A DNA stretch of 64,000 bases from Endomychus coccineus (taxonomy: Eukaryota > Arthropoda > Insecta > Coleoptera > Endomychidae), in assembly GCA_958510875.1 (NCBI GenBank), contig OY294072.1, positions 2,542,001-2,606,000 on the forward strand, written 5' to 3'. The position numbers were made by a program, and so were the translations under genes. Positions 1 to 10,453 of the stretch are shown here, in pieces (the stretch's first letter is position 1; each line of letters starts with the position of its first letter). Under the pieces are notes generated by a model that worked only from the letters and a program-made list of their open reading frames with translations, was not told where the DNA came from and did no database searches.

Positions 1-233
1 CCGTTTTCAGATTCAGTTTGTGTGTTAATTTATCAACATATACTTTATTTGCAACATCTCCATCATCATTCGGTGATTTTACGTTGCACAATCTACGATT
101 TTCCATATCATAACTTCCATCGCTCGTTAGGAATAATCCTTGTCCGTGAACTTGTTTGAAATTATTATTAAATACATTTGTATCATATATCCACATGGAA
201 GAGGAGGCTCTGCCAAACTTATCCATTGAAACC
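1..233 (-). CDS. Coiled-coil 'MDKFGR' virion-associated protein, N-terminal part (P0)
   Basis: This is the first ~75 residues of the protein found complete at 39190-39834; the rest is outside the window. The start could be the ATG at 233 or, more likely, the in-frame ATG at 224 (MDKFGR), because the diverged P4 homologue begins MSLDKFGR. It overlaps the end of the preceding gene by a few bases, as in the other copies. The conserved N-terminus has a DMENRRLCNV segment followed by a DVANKVYVD segment. Function is not known; a structural or DNA-associated role is inferred from its place in the core cassette. Confidence 0.6.
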
Positions 234-1274
234 ATCTTTATAACTGTGATGAATTTGTCTTACACCTGGTTTTTGTTCAATTACCCCTGCCTCTATCAAT
301 TCTTCTATTATAGAGATTATCTCATTATGGTTACCGGCATGCGAGGATGCAACAAGAAGTCTCAGTCTATCCACCATTCTGTTAACGTCATCCCAATAAA
401 CATATTCGATAGGTTTCTCGTTATATTCAAGCATATCATTTTTGATATATGCACTTCCAGTGTATGTTTTGGCTCTTGGTCTTTTCATGGAATTAATCAA
501 AGGTTTCAGTACATGTTTGTATTTCACTGTGTATCTTATTCGATCAGCTGGATCGTTATTACGTCTATGGGCACTAGTCATTTCCATCATTTGACTGTAA
601 TTTTTCCCATCTTCCACAGTGTAAGTATCAGGTAGAACATCTTTGTAAAATATCAAATTATACAGTTCTGTGGTACCCTTGAACGGAGTACCCTTGATAA
701 TTATATTACTCTCACTATCAATTTCTATAGGTTGATTACCCATGAATCATTTGTCTAGAGTTGAATTATATTGCAAACCCATTCTATCATCGTATTTCTT
801 GACATCATCATCCAATAGGAATCCTTCCAAGTAATAACGTGCTAATGTGGGGTATTGTTGCAGAAACTCCTCTGTAGCCGCTGCATTATCTTTCTTATGT
901 TTTCTGAATTCTTCACGAATCTGATCGATAGAAGGTTCGGGTGTAAACACATCCTCCTCAGTATCTTGGGGGTTATATACGAATTCTTCACCTTCAGTTA
1001 CAATATTTGGGATTGGTATGTTCTCCATTTGTGTTGCTGTAGAAACAATACTTTTAGGTTCAACCAACGAATTTTGTTTCATTATTTCAGCATTTTTCGC
1101 AATTTCCTCCAGAGGTTTAGATACATTCCTGAACATATTATCTAGAATCTCATCATTTTCAGCTTTACCCAATTTCACAGCCATATATTTTTTCCTCACA
1201 ACGTTTGCTAACTCCCAATTTTTTTTCTTCAATTGTTGTTTTTCCCTTAGCATGTTACTCACACCCACGTCCAT
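219..1274 (-). pseudogene. ~350-aa conserved Polinton core protein, N-terminal coiled coil (P0 copy, one stop)
   Basis: The frame is the same as that of the intact 351-aa protein at 38142-39197, interrupted by one in-frame TGA at 747-749, where the intact copy has a tryptophan codon before FMGNQP. The N-terminus (MDVGVSNMLREKQQLKKK) is charged and helical. The middle is acidic, and a KGTPFKGTT-type segment and a C-terminal helical region follow. It lies between the ATPase and the MDKFGR gene. I do not recognise a named domain; its constant presence in the core suggests a virion or packaging component. Confidence 0.7.
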
Positions 1275-1316
1275 GCTGAGCGGGTTGTCTATTTCAAATG
1301 GAAGTATATATACATG

Positions 1317-2040
1317 TTAGATGTATATATAACTATCAAAACCTTTGCGATAACGTCCTTTATTCATATCACAGTCTTTGTTTATCATAAGGAATCCATA
1401 TTTATCTTTCCAACATACGCTACATATCTCTTTGAATTTTTCGAGTGACATGTCGGTACTTACATGATCGGTGAATATATGCTTCAAATTGAGCTCATCC
1501 TGTTTGAAAATAATCAAGCAATTGGCATTGTCGCGCAATCCATGTTTTGGACATTTAGCAAAAGACTGACAAAGATAGAAACTATCAATTGAGTTGTGTC
1601 TCCCTCTTGAAAAATAAGCACGAATTTTCGCTGTTTCTCAAACATCACGTCATCGAATATTATTATCGAATTAGGCCTCGCTTCTGTGGGGTCTATGACC
1701 TCATCACTTTCGGTACAAGGAAAATATCCAAGCCCCTCAATTTTCTTCAATGTCTCCTTTAGTAACTGGTATTTGGTTGGTGTAAAGACTTTGAATATAT
1801 GTACACGTTTTCAAATTTCAGGCCGTTAGCATCCAACAATAGAGATAACATCACATTTGTTTTCCCACAATTACTTGGACCACAGATTATTGTTCGTAAA
1901 GTATTAGGCAGCAAAGAGCTGTGACGTTGTGGTTGTTCAACATTCTCATTGCTTGACCCTAAGTTCATAATACTCAACGAGTCTTTTTGCTTAACAATCT
2001 TTATCATGCCTGAAGGCGAATCGAAATCATACTGGAACAT
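1317..2040 (-). pseudogene. FtsK/HerA-like genome-packaging ATPase (P0 copy, frameshifted)
   Basis: The start MFQYDFDSPSG and the Walker A motif GPSNCGKT (near 1870-1893) are intact, and the Walker B-like strand IIIFDDV follows. The frame breaks near 1755 and again near 1520-1630, so the protein is split over three frames; the copies at 9686 and 37373 are open throughout. In Polintons and related capsid-forming viruses this ATPase is thought to drive DNA into the capsid. Confidence 0.85.
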
Positions 2041-2118
2041 ATGTTAATAAGCATTTGTTTATATACTAGATGATGATGTTATATTGTGTATGTCTGATCA
2101 CGCGGTTAGGTACTTCTA

Positions 2119-2218
<100 letters not shown>

Positions 2219-2248
2219 TCAGGTATCAAATACATGTTAAATAGGTAT

Positions 2249-2850
2249 GAATGTTGAAACACGTGTCTGAATGTTGAAACACGTGTCTGAAACACGTGTC
2301 TGAATGCTGAAACACGTGTCTGAATGTTGAAACACGTGTCTGAAACACGTGTCTGAATGCTGAAACACGTGTCTGAATGCTGAAACACGTGTCTGAAACA
2401 CGTGTCTGAATGCTGAAACACGTGTCTGAATGTTGAAACACGTGTCTGAATGTTGAAACACGTGTCTGAAACACGTGTCTGAATGCTGAAACACGTGTCT
2501 GAATGCTGAAACACGTGTCTGAATGCTGAAACACGTGTCTGAATATTGAAACACGTGTCTGAAACACGTGTCTGAATGCTGAAACACGTGTCTGAATGTT
2601 GAAACACATGTCTGAAACACGTGTCTGAATGCTGAAACACGTGTCTGAATGCTGAAACACGTGTCTGAATGTTGAAACACCTGTCTGAAACACGTGTCTG
2701 AATGCTGAAACACGTGTCTGAATGCTGAAACACGTGTCTGAATATTGAAACACGTGTCTGAAACACGTGTCTGAATGCTGAAACACGTATCTGAATGCTG
2801 AAACACGTGTCTGAATGTTGAAACACGTGTCTGAAACACGTGTCTGAATG
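2249..2850. repeat. CACGTG tandem array upstream of the P0 ATPase
   Basis: The unit on the minus strand is GACACGTGTTTCA (13 bp) with or without a 7-bp ACATTCA or GCATTCA spacer, giving 20-bp and 13-bp units in a loosely regular 20-20-13 order. About 35 units are present, each with a palindromic E-box CACGTG. Long open frames across it on the minus strand are repeat artefacts. Confidence 0.95.
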
Positions 2851-2936
2851 TTAAAGCATGTGTTGAATCATGCGATAAAACATGTGCATGAATGTATTAC
2901 AAACATTATGATTATTATTAACATTTTATTCCTCAT

Positions 2937-3142
2937 TAGCCCATCATAGTTCGTGAACGATGATGACGTCATCATCGTTCGTAAACTATGGTCGCCGGGT
3001 TGAATCAGTTACTGTCATTGGCTTGAAGCAGTGACGTCATCATCGTTCGTGAACGATGGTCGCCGGATTGAATCAGTTACTGTCATTGGCTTGAAGCAGT
3101 GACGTCATCATCGTTCGTGAACGATGGTCGCCGGATCTTCAA
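2937..3142. repeat. Palindromic TGACGTCA block (P0)
   Basis: Several copies of a ~40-bp palindrome centre on GATGATGACGTCATCATC, flanked by AGTTCGTGAAC arms, with GTCGCCGG and CAGTTACTGTCATTGG spacers. Equivalent blocks occur in P1 at 9095-9235 and 18880-19085, in P2 at 36523-36650 and in P3 at 31225-31470, always where the terminal repeat meets the gene core. Confidence 0.85.
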
Positions 3143-3621
3143 TTCAATAAAACACCACTTACTCGTCAAAATCCTTATGTATTTCGATTCACATAAAGCT
3201 ATAGTCTGATGTTCTCACCCACCCCAATTTGTATGCATCATATTGATTTTCCCTACATCAGCGGTAAACATTCTCTCTTATCTCGAGTGTTGAAGCCGAT
3301 AAAGTTGTCACATTCAGAATAGCGAATATTCATTGATATCAAATCGTTGAAGCACCTTTCTTCATGTGGGTTATCAATCTCAAACTTGAAGAATCTCAAA
3401 TAAATCCACAGGTAATAATAGTCAAACATATTCATTTAGCCCCGACCAACATACAGGCCCTCGTAGGCTCGCAAATGATAACAATGTTGCATACAAAATA
3501 GCTTTAGGTTAGTTACATGGGAAATATCGATATTCTCAAATAAAAGGTAATAAAAGTGGGGTAATTTCTACAGCAGATATTTAACCTCAAAGATTCATCT
3601 GTTCAATGTTTGAGTCCTCAT

Positions 3622-4460
3622 CCAACCATCATAGTTCGTGAACGATGGTGACAGGCTGTTGAATCACGTGCTAAACAAGTGTCAGAATGTTGATAATGAT
3701 TGCTTATGAAGATACTATAGCTCTACTCAATGTTCAGACTTTTATGAAGCATGTGTTTGAATGTCATATAGATTAGCGCTCATGAAGATATTCATATGAT
3801 TATGTAAACCCATGAACAAAAATGTGTTTATCATTATAATCTTTTACGCGAACGTATGGAGTTTGTAAAAGTCGTGCTCGTGAAGGAAAATAGTACAGAT
3901 TGCTAATGGAGATATTTATATAATTATTATTGGTATTTTATTCCTCATCAGCCCATCATAGTTCGTGAACGATGATGCCAGGCTGTTGAATCACGTGCTA
4001 AACAAGTGTCTGAATGTTGATAATGATCGCTTATGAAGATACTATAGCTCTACTCAATGTTCAGACTTATGAAGCATGTGTTTGAATGTCATATAGATTA
4101 GCGCTTATGAAGATATTCATATGATTATGTAAACCCATGAACAAAAATGTGTTTATCATTATAATCTTTTACGCGAACGTATGGAGTTTGTAAAAGTCGT
4201 GCTCGTGAAGGAAAATAGTACAGATTGCTAATGGAGAAATTTATATAATTATTATTGGTATTTTATTCCTCATCAGCTCATCATAGTTCGTGAACGATGA
4301 TGCCAGGCTGTTGAATCACGTGCTAAACAAGTGTCTGAATGTTGATAATGATCGCTTATGAAGAAGATACTATAGCTCTACTCAATATTCAGACTTTTAT
4401 GAAGCATGTGTTTGAATGTCATATAGATTAGCGCTTATGAAGATATTCATATGATTATTA
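3622..4460. repeat. ~320-bp tandem repeat in family A terminal repeat
   Basis: Copies begin with CATCATAGTTCGTGAACGATG near 3629, 3954 and 4270. Each includes an AATCACGTGCTAAACAAGTG stretch and an AT-rich tail; the third copy is truncated. Both arms of P2 carry about two copies (near 35740-36020 and 43345-43700). Confidence 0.85.
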
Positions 4461-5393
4461 TCATTATCCACATCTATTCCTCATCATAGTTCTACCTCTG
4501 GGGTAGTTGGGGAAATGAGTTCGATCTCTATAAAACTCCCTCGCATATATGTTTCCCATTGAAATTGATTGAATTTTATGAAAAGCTAACTATCCTATGA
4601 AGAAATGTGTGTCGATGAAAAATGTTTTATTAGTATATTTTTGCATACTGAAAAAATTATATTAGCACATCTATATGTTTAAGATGATTAAAAATGTATT
4701 TTGTTATATAGCAATCGAGCTGTACAGACAGTTCGAATAATCATCGTGATGCGTAACACCGCTTCGTCTAGATTCTGTATAGGTATTGGGCTACACCCAG
4801 CAGCAGCTAGATTTCGGATCATATTATGCGATTTACAATCAATATGATTCGAATATATACATACTACATGTGTGATTTAAAATAAAGTATTCTCATCGCG
4901 TTTGAAGGTGATCGGCGTATCTTTCTTATCTCTCGAACCAGCTGTAGCTCTACCGCAAAATATGATAGTGAATATTGTTCAACCTGCCACAAAACCTATT
5001 TGATTCATATCGGATAATTTATGAAACATACATGAATGAATATTATAGCGAATTATGTTTACTTCGGAACTAATTTTGGAAAAACATTTTATATATATTC
5101 ATATTACTTTCGGATAACTTATGAAACTACTTTAACATTGAAGGATCGCGCGCATCATTACGATAATTCCAAGTTGAATACATTGCTGTTGGACATGATT
5201 TAGCACAATCTTATCGCATAAGTAAGCTAATGATGCATACTTATAATATTATAACGAATATTGTACTCGCTAGTACTAATCAAGCAAAAAGTCCTCAGAT
5301 GATTTAATAGTTATTTCTGCAAACGCTTCATAATATCGCTATTATGAGAAGCAGCATTTTTGTAAACTATCGCATGTTAGATGTTATGACCCC

Positions 5394-5888
5394 TTATTGA
5401 AGACTTGTGGGGGCAGACAATGCGCCGCGTACGATATCATTATAACTCAGACAAAACCCTGCGACTAACGGCATGTACAAACAACCCCACATTCCATTGA
5501 AGGCTCCTGCAAGGTAGATACCTCGCTGAAGACCTGCGTGATAGACATCATTATACCTGCACACTCTGTATAACCTCACATACACACCTGTCTCGTTGGA
5601 GATCGCGCCAGCTTCATTCAAATTCACATGACTAACGTCATACATAAACAATCTGTATAACCTCACATTCCATACCCCATTGAAGTCTCCCAACTCCATT
5701 TTGTATACTAAAAATAATTTCCATATATGTTTAAGATGATTGAGATCGCATTTTGTAATATAGCAATCAAGTAAGGTACAGACAGCTTGAATAAACGTTT
5801 TTGAAAGTAATTTCCTTATAAACATCGCGTTTGAGAGAGATGCAGAAGATATCATTTCTATACTATATATAACATTCCATCTATGCAT
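5394..5888 (-). CDS. Hypothetical protein encoded inside the family A terminal repeat
   Basis: This is a 164-aa open frame. The same frame is present in both terminal repeats of P2 (34214-34582 and 44770-45138), where a stop makes it 122 aa. It begins either at MHRWN or at MISSASLSNAM. It contains two related segments around VRLYRLFMYD and VRLYRVCRYND, so part may be an internal duplication. No domain is recognised. It could be a short gene of the element or chance open sequence kept by repeat homogenisation. Confidence 0.35.
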   Translation of the reverse strand: MHRWNVIYSIEMISSASLSNAMFIRKLLSKTFIQAVCTLLDCYITKCDLNHLKHIWKLFLVYKMELGDFNGVWNVRLYRLFMYDVSHVNLNEAGAISNETGVYVRLYRVCRYNDVYHAGLQRGIYLAGAFNGMWGCLYMPLVAGFCLSYNDIVRGALSAPTSLQ

Positions 5889-6167
5889 TCAAGGAACAGC
5901 AGCCCTCCCATGATACCTCCGATGAATGCCCGGTCTCTTTCAAAAATCACGTGACTGACGACATGTACAAACAACACTATTTCAAAACCCCTATGGGCTA
6001 GCGCTATGAAGTCTCACATTCCATACCTCGCTTCGTGACATACCTGCATGACTAACGTCATGTACAACAATTACCTGCATCATATAGACTGCAATATACT
6101 CGCACTTATCACTCAGCCCGGATACACCGCGGTTATATCTACAACATTAAAATCGCTTGTTCTCAAT

Positions 6168-6236
6168 TCCTCCATAGCTGAGCGGTTAAGGAATTGGCTT
6201 TGGATTTCATTTCTCTGGTTCGATTCCCGTGTGTAG
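6168..6236 (+). other. tRNA-like sequence with Pol III A and B boxes (P0 terminal repeat)
   Basis: An A-box-like TAGCTGAGCGGTTAAGG and a consensus B-box GGTTCGATTCC (6217-6227) are spaced as in a tRNA gene, with a paired T-arm. The acceptor stem does not pair well and no good anticodon arm forms, so I do not call a functional tRNA. The P2 copies are at 33833-33901 and 45451-45519. Confidence 0.5.
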
Positions 6237-6587
6237 AAAAATATTTTGATGCTGCTTTACATTGAAGTTTTCCCTAACCTCACATATTGCTTGCTGTCTA
6301 CCTTGAACGATCTTGTATATACAGGCTGATTACCACTACTCGGTCTCCATCATACAACCATAGCAGAAGCTCCCCTAGCGGTCAGAGACCACACCCTAAC
6401 CGTCTACCCGGTAACACCTAGACGTTAGAGGCGAGACCACACCCTAACCGTCTACCCAGGCCGGTAATACAGGGTCAGTACTTACCGATACCTGTCTGGG
6501 CATACCGCGCATGCACGAGTGTATCACTGGTTGCCTACATCTGATAAGGCTCTCTGTCTGGCCGCCCAAGGTGCCCCGATACCTACT

Positions 6588-6593
6588 AATGAG
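6588..6593. other. Expected target-site duplication of P0 (AATGAG)
   Basis: The six bases after the P0 terminus include the gag ATG. Polinton integrases make 6-bp duplications, as seen for P1 and P2 here. The partner copy lies outside the window. Confidence 0.55.
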
Positions 6594-7620
6594 TGTAGAA
6601 GAAGGTGATTCTAGATCCATTGGGGATAGTAGAGTATCTTGGATCTACACTAAAAGGAAGGAGGAACTGGAAGTAGAACTGTTTAAAGTTGGACTCAGCG
6701 TGATGGGAACAGTAGATGACATGAGAAAGCGATTGGTGGAGTTCTATCGAACTCATCCCAGAACAGCAGATGAAGAAAGAGATCTCACGTCGGGAGGAGA
6801 ATTTTCTCAAATCCCTCCATCCCCCCTGACAACAGGGATCGATCAAAGCTCATGGACCAGGTGCGAAAATGGGGTTTGCATTTTGATGGAAAGAAGGATA
6901 GTTTAGAATTCCTGGAACGATTTTCCGAATTGAAAAAATCGTACGGAATTGAGGATACAGACTGTCTTCATGTATTACCGGAAGTGCTGAAAGGGTAAGC
7001 TTTATTGTGGTACCGGAATAATAACCGACAATGGGTCACGTGGGATGACTTCATTGCCGATTTCGAACTGTATTTTCTACCGACAAACTATCGCCGAAAT
7101 ATCCTGGATTTCATTATAAAAAGGGTTCAGGCTCCGCAAGAGTCCCCTAAGGACTACGTGATTGCTCTGCAAACTTTATGCAGGCGTGGACAAGTATTGT
7201 CGAAAACCGAAGAATTATCAAGGATTTATAAAAATCTCCGCCCGGATGTGAGACAATATGTACGGCCCAGAGATTTTACTTCTCTCGCCGAATTGATCCG
7301 ATTATGTGAGGAATATGAAATTGTAGAGCAAGAACGGGTGCATACTAAAGCGAAGTCCAAGGTACCGAAAAACACCAACTCGCCTCGCGATATCAACATG
7401 ATTCTTCCTCCCACGGGATCCAGGGCCCAGGAGATATGTTGGAGATGTGGAGGGAAAGGACACAGGCGGTTCCAATGCAGGGGTCCCTTATGAAAATTTT
7501 GTTCCCGATGCGGAAAACAAGGCGTGTTAACCAAGGATTGTGGATGCCCGAAGGCATTTTCGGGAAACGCCCGAACGTCCGACGCCAAGGCAGGCTTCGT
7601 CGGAACGTTATAAGTCCGTT
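6589..7620 (+). pseudogene. gag: Ty3/Gypsy gag (frameshifted)
   Basis: The frame opens with the ATG at 6589 (MSVEEGDSR), immediately after the P0 end. A retrotransposon gag core follows (WYRNNNRQWVTWDDF, then LYFLPTNYRR), and then a CCHC zinc knuckle (CWRCGGKGHRRFQC, near 7438-7480) that binds RNA. A frameshift near 6855, a stop near 6997 and another after 7490 break it. A start at 6511 would lie inside P0 and is not the original one. The 5' LTR and leader must lie beyond P0, outside the window. Confidence 0.85.
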
Positions 7621-7639
7621 GCCTGTCACCGGAAATGTA

Positions 7640-7756
7640 TCCACGCTTGCCGAAGCGTTGCCCGATCCGAAGATACATTTAGAGGTGAAAATCGGATCAA
7701 GGAAATTCTCCGCTTCAATTGATACGGGATCGGTTAAATCCTATATCAATGATGAC
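7640..7756 (+). pseudogene. Gypsy aspartic protease, N-terminal part, cut by P1
   Basis: The retropepsin active-site motif IDTGS is visible (about 7717-7731), preceded by a typical strand (VKIGSRKFSA). The frame is interrupted after 7756 by the P1 terminus. It resumes in register at 20423, after the second copy of the GATGAC duplication, with the rest of the protease domain. Confidence 0.85.
7751..7756. other. P1 target-site duplication, left copy (GATGAC)
   Basis: GATGAC at 7751-7756 is repeated at 20417-20422, immediately outside the two inverted P1 termini (AGTAGAT... and ...ATCTACT). Six base pairs is the standard Polinton duplication length. Confidence 0.95.
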
Positions 7757-9255
7757 AGTAGATGAACTGGACGCGTTCGGGCTCAGGATATCCGGTCTCC
7801 ACTTCCGGTCTAGCTGTCGATGTGCATCCGGTGCATGAGCTCGTCCTTATCAGTTTTGAAAGGATGTAGGTGATAAGGATTTTATTTTATTTGTAAAGAG
7901 TATACAGGGTGTGTTCAAAAAGTGTGTCACATGTACAGAGTCACGTGACTAACACATGACAGCATGGCGGCCCTAAGGTCCAACTGTCATGGCGACCATA
8001 AGGTCCAGCTGTCATGGCGACCATAAGGACCAGCTGTCATGGCGACCATAAGGACCAGCTGTCATGGTGGGTATAAGGACCAGCTGTCATGGCGACCAAA
8101 AGGTCCAGCTGTCATGGCGACCATAAGGACCAGCTGTCATGGCGACCATAAGGACCAGCTGTCATGGCGGCCATAAGGACCAGCTGTCATGGCGGCCCTA
8201 AGGTACAGATTGCTTCGTAGAGATGTCGCCATCAAGTGACAGCTGTCATGGCGGACCTAAGGTACAGACTGCTTCGTGGAGGGGGCTCCGCCACCTCTAG
8301 GAAGCAATAAGGACCAGCTGTCATGGCGGGCATAAGGACCAGCTGTCATGGCGACCATAAGGACCAGCTGTCATGGCAATCATAAGGTACAGGTTGCTTC
8401 GTGTAGGTGTCACCACCAAGTGACAGCTGTCATGGTGGCCATAAGGTCCAGCTGTCATGGCGACCATAAGGTCCAGCTGTCATGGCGAGCATGAGGTACA
8501 GCTGTCATGGCTACCATAAGGTCCAGCTGTCATGGCGACCATAAGGTACAGCTGTCATGGCGAACCCAAGTTACAGACTGCTTCGTGGAGGGGGCTCCGC
8601 CACCTCTAGGAAGCAATCTGTACCTTTGGTCCAAAGGTACAGGCTGCTTCATGAAGATGTCACCACCACGTGACAGCTGTCATCGAAGGTACAGAATGCT
8701 TCGTGGAGATGTCGCCACCACGTGACAGCTGTCATGGCGACCCTTGGGTACAGACTGCTTCATGGAGATGTCGCCACCACATGACAGCTGTCATGGCGGA
8801 CCAACGGTACAGGTTGCTTCGTGTAGGTGTCACCACCACGTGACAGTTGTCATGGTGAGCTAAAGGTACAGGCTGCTTCATGGAGATGTCGCCACCACAT
8901 GACAGCTGTCATGGTGAATCAAAGGTACAGGTTGCTTCGTGTAGGTGTCACCAACACGTGACAGCTGTCATGGTGAGCTAAAGGTACAGGCTGCTTCGTG
9001 TAGGTGCACGTGACAGATGTCATGGCGGACCGAAGGTACAGGCTGCTTCGTGTAGGTGTCACCACCACGTGACGAAGACTGCTTTGTCATTGTTTCAATC
9101 CGGCGACCATAGTTTACGAACGATGATGACGTCACTGCTTCGAACCGATGACAGTAACCGATTCAATCCGGCGACCATAGTTCACGAACGATGATGACGT
9201 CATCATCGTTCACGAACTATGATGGGCTAATGAGGAATAAAATGTGAATAATCAT
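7757..9255. repeat. P1 left terminal inverted repeat with CAGCTG arrays
   Basis: The outer ~150 bp is unique-looking. From ~7960 to ~8560 there is a tandem ~25-bp unit of the form CAGCTGTCATGGCGACCATA, and from ~8560 to ~9070 a longer ~60-bp unit with GGTACAGGCTGCTTCGTG and CACCACCACGTGACAGCTG. TGACAGCTGTCA is itself a 12-bp palindrome. The palindromic TGACGTCA block closes the repeat at 9095-9235. The inverse copy is 18855-20416. Short open frames here are repeat artefacts. Confidence 0.9.
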
Positions 9256-9314
9256 AATGATTGTATTACATTCATACACATGTTTTTTCGCATGATTCAA
9301 AGCATGCTTTAACA

Positions 9315-9572
9315 TTCAGACAAGTGATTCAACATTCAGACACGTGTTTCAACATTCAGACACGTGTTTCAACATTCAGACACGTGTTTCAACATTCAGG
9401 CACGTGTTTCAACATTTAGACACGTGTTTCAGCATTCAGACACGTGTTTCAGACACGTGTTTCAACATTCAGACACGTGTTTCAGCATTCAGACACGTGT
9501 TTCAGACACGTGTTTCAACATTCAGACACGTGTTTCAACATTCAGACACGTGTTTCAGCATTCATACCTATT
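9315..9572. repeat. CACGTG tandem array upstream of the P1 ATPase
   Basis: About 14 units of the same 20/13-bp E-box repeat as in P0 and P2 lie about 115 bp upstream of the ATPase start. It is the shortest of the three arrays. Confidence 0.95.
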
Positions 9573-9685
9573 TAACATGTATTTGATACCTGATTTTGAC
9601 AGAACCGTAGAAGCACCTAACCGCGTGATCAGACATACACAATATAACATCATCATCTAGTAAATAAACAAATGCTTATTAACAT

Positions 9686-10411
9686 ATGTTCCAGTATGAT
9701 TTCGATTCGCCTTCAGGCATGATGAAGATTGTTAAGCAAAAAGACTCGTTGAGTATTATGAACTTAGGGTCAAGCAATGAGAATGTTGAACAACCACAAC
9801 GTCACAGCTCTTTGCTGCCTAATACTCTAAGAACAATAATCTGTGGTCCAAGTAATTGTGGGAAAACAAATGTGATGTTATCTCTATTGTTAGATGCAAA
9901 CGGTCTGAAATTTGAAAACGTGTACATATATTCAAAGTCTTTACACCAATCAAAATACCAGTTACTAAAGGAGACATTGAAGAAAATTGAGGGGCTTGGA
10001 TATTTTCCTTGTACCGAAAGTGATGAGGTCATAGACCCCACAGAAGCGAGGCCTAATTCAATTATAATATTCGATGACGTGATGTTTGAGAAACAGGAGA
10101 AAATTCGTGCTTATTTTTCAAGAGGGAGACACAACTCAATTGATAGTTTCTATCTTTGCCAGTCTTTTGCTAAATGTCCAAAACATGGATTGCGCGACAA
10201 TGCCAATTGCTTGATTATTTTCAAACAGGATGAGCTCAATTTGAAACATATATTCACCGATCATGTAAGTACCGACATGTCACTCGAAAAATTCAAAGAG
10301 ATATGTAGCGTATGTTGGAAAGATAAATATGGATTCCTTATGATAAACAAAGACTGTGATATGAACAAAGGACGTTATCGCAAAGGTTTTGATAGTTATA
10401 TATACATCTAA
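9686..10411 (+). CDS. FtsK/HerA-like genome-packaging ATPase (P1, intact)
   Basis: 241 aa. It begins MFQYDFDSPSGMMK. The Walker A motif GPSNCGKT lies near residues 54-61, and the Walker B-like IIIFDDV near residues 126-132. A C-terminal segment (SVCWKDKYGFLMINKD) is shared with the diverged P4 copy. The size fits the small packaging ATPases of Polintons and adintoviruses, which are thought to pump the element DNA into preformed capsids. It is the first core gene behind the CACGTG array. The TATA-like TATATAAA seen in P2 is changed to AAATAAA here, so this copy may be weakly expressed. Confidence 0.9.
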   Translation: MFQYDFDSPSGMMKIVKQKDSLSIMNLGSSNENVEQPQRHSSLLPNTLRTIICGPSNCGKTNVMLSLLLDANGLKFENVYIYSKSLHQSKYQLLKETLKKIEGLGYFPCTESDEVIDPTEARPNSIIIFDDVMFEKQEKIRAYFSRGRHNSIDSFYLCQSFAKCPKHGLRDNANCLIIFKQDELNLKHIFTDHVSTDMSLEKFKEICSVCWKDKYGFLMINKDCDMNKGRYRKGFDSYIYI

Positions 10412-10453
10412 CATGTATATATACTTCCATTTGAAATAGACAACCCGCTCAGC

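Larger units (their letters stand above)
3261..6587. repeat. Family A terminal repeat of P0 (right arm)
   Basis: From the GCGGTAAA boundary to the end this matches both 2.8-kb terminal inverted repeats of P2 (33560-36393 reversed and 42971-45792). It is longer (3.3 kb) because of an extra internal tandem copy. It contains a ~320-bp tandem repeat, a conserved small open frame and a tRNA-like Pol III box pair, described separately. Only one arm is in the window. The stretch 4460-5390 has no other recognisable feature. Confidence 0.85.

Noticed and set aside
156..635. Plus-strand open frames opposite the core protein (also 1018-1320, 11092-11580 reverse, 38781-39260 reverse)
   Set aside because: They are shadows of the conserved minus- or plus-strand core genes and recur only because the copies are near-identical.
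6168..6236. Functional tRNA gene
   Set aside because: The A and B boxes are good, but acceptor and anticodon stems do not pair and no proper anticodon loop forms. Kept only as a tRNA-like feature.
6511..6588. Gag start at 6511
   Set aside because: These bases belong to the P0 terminus. The original gag start is the ATG at 6589.
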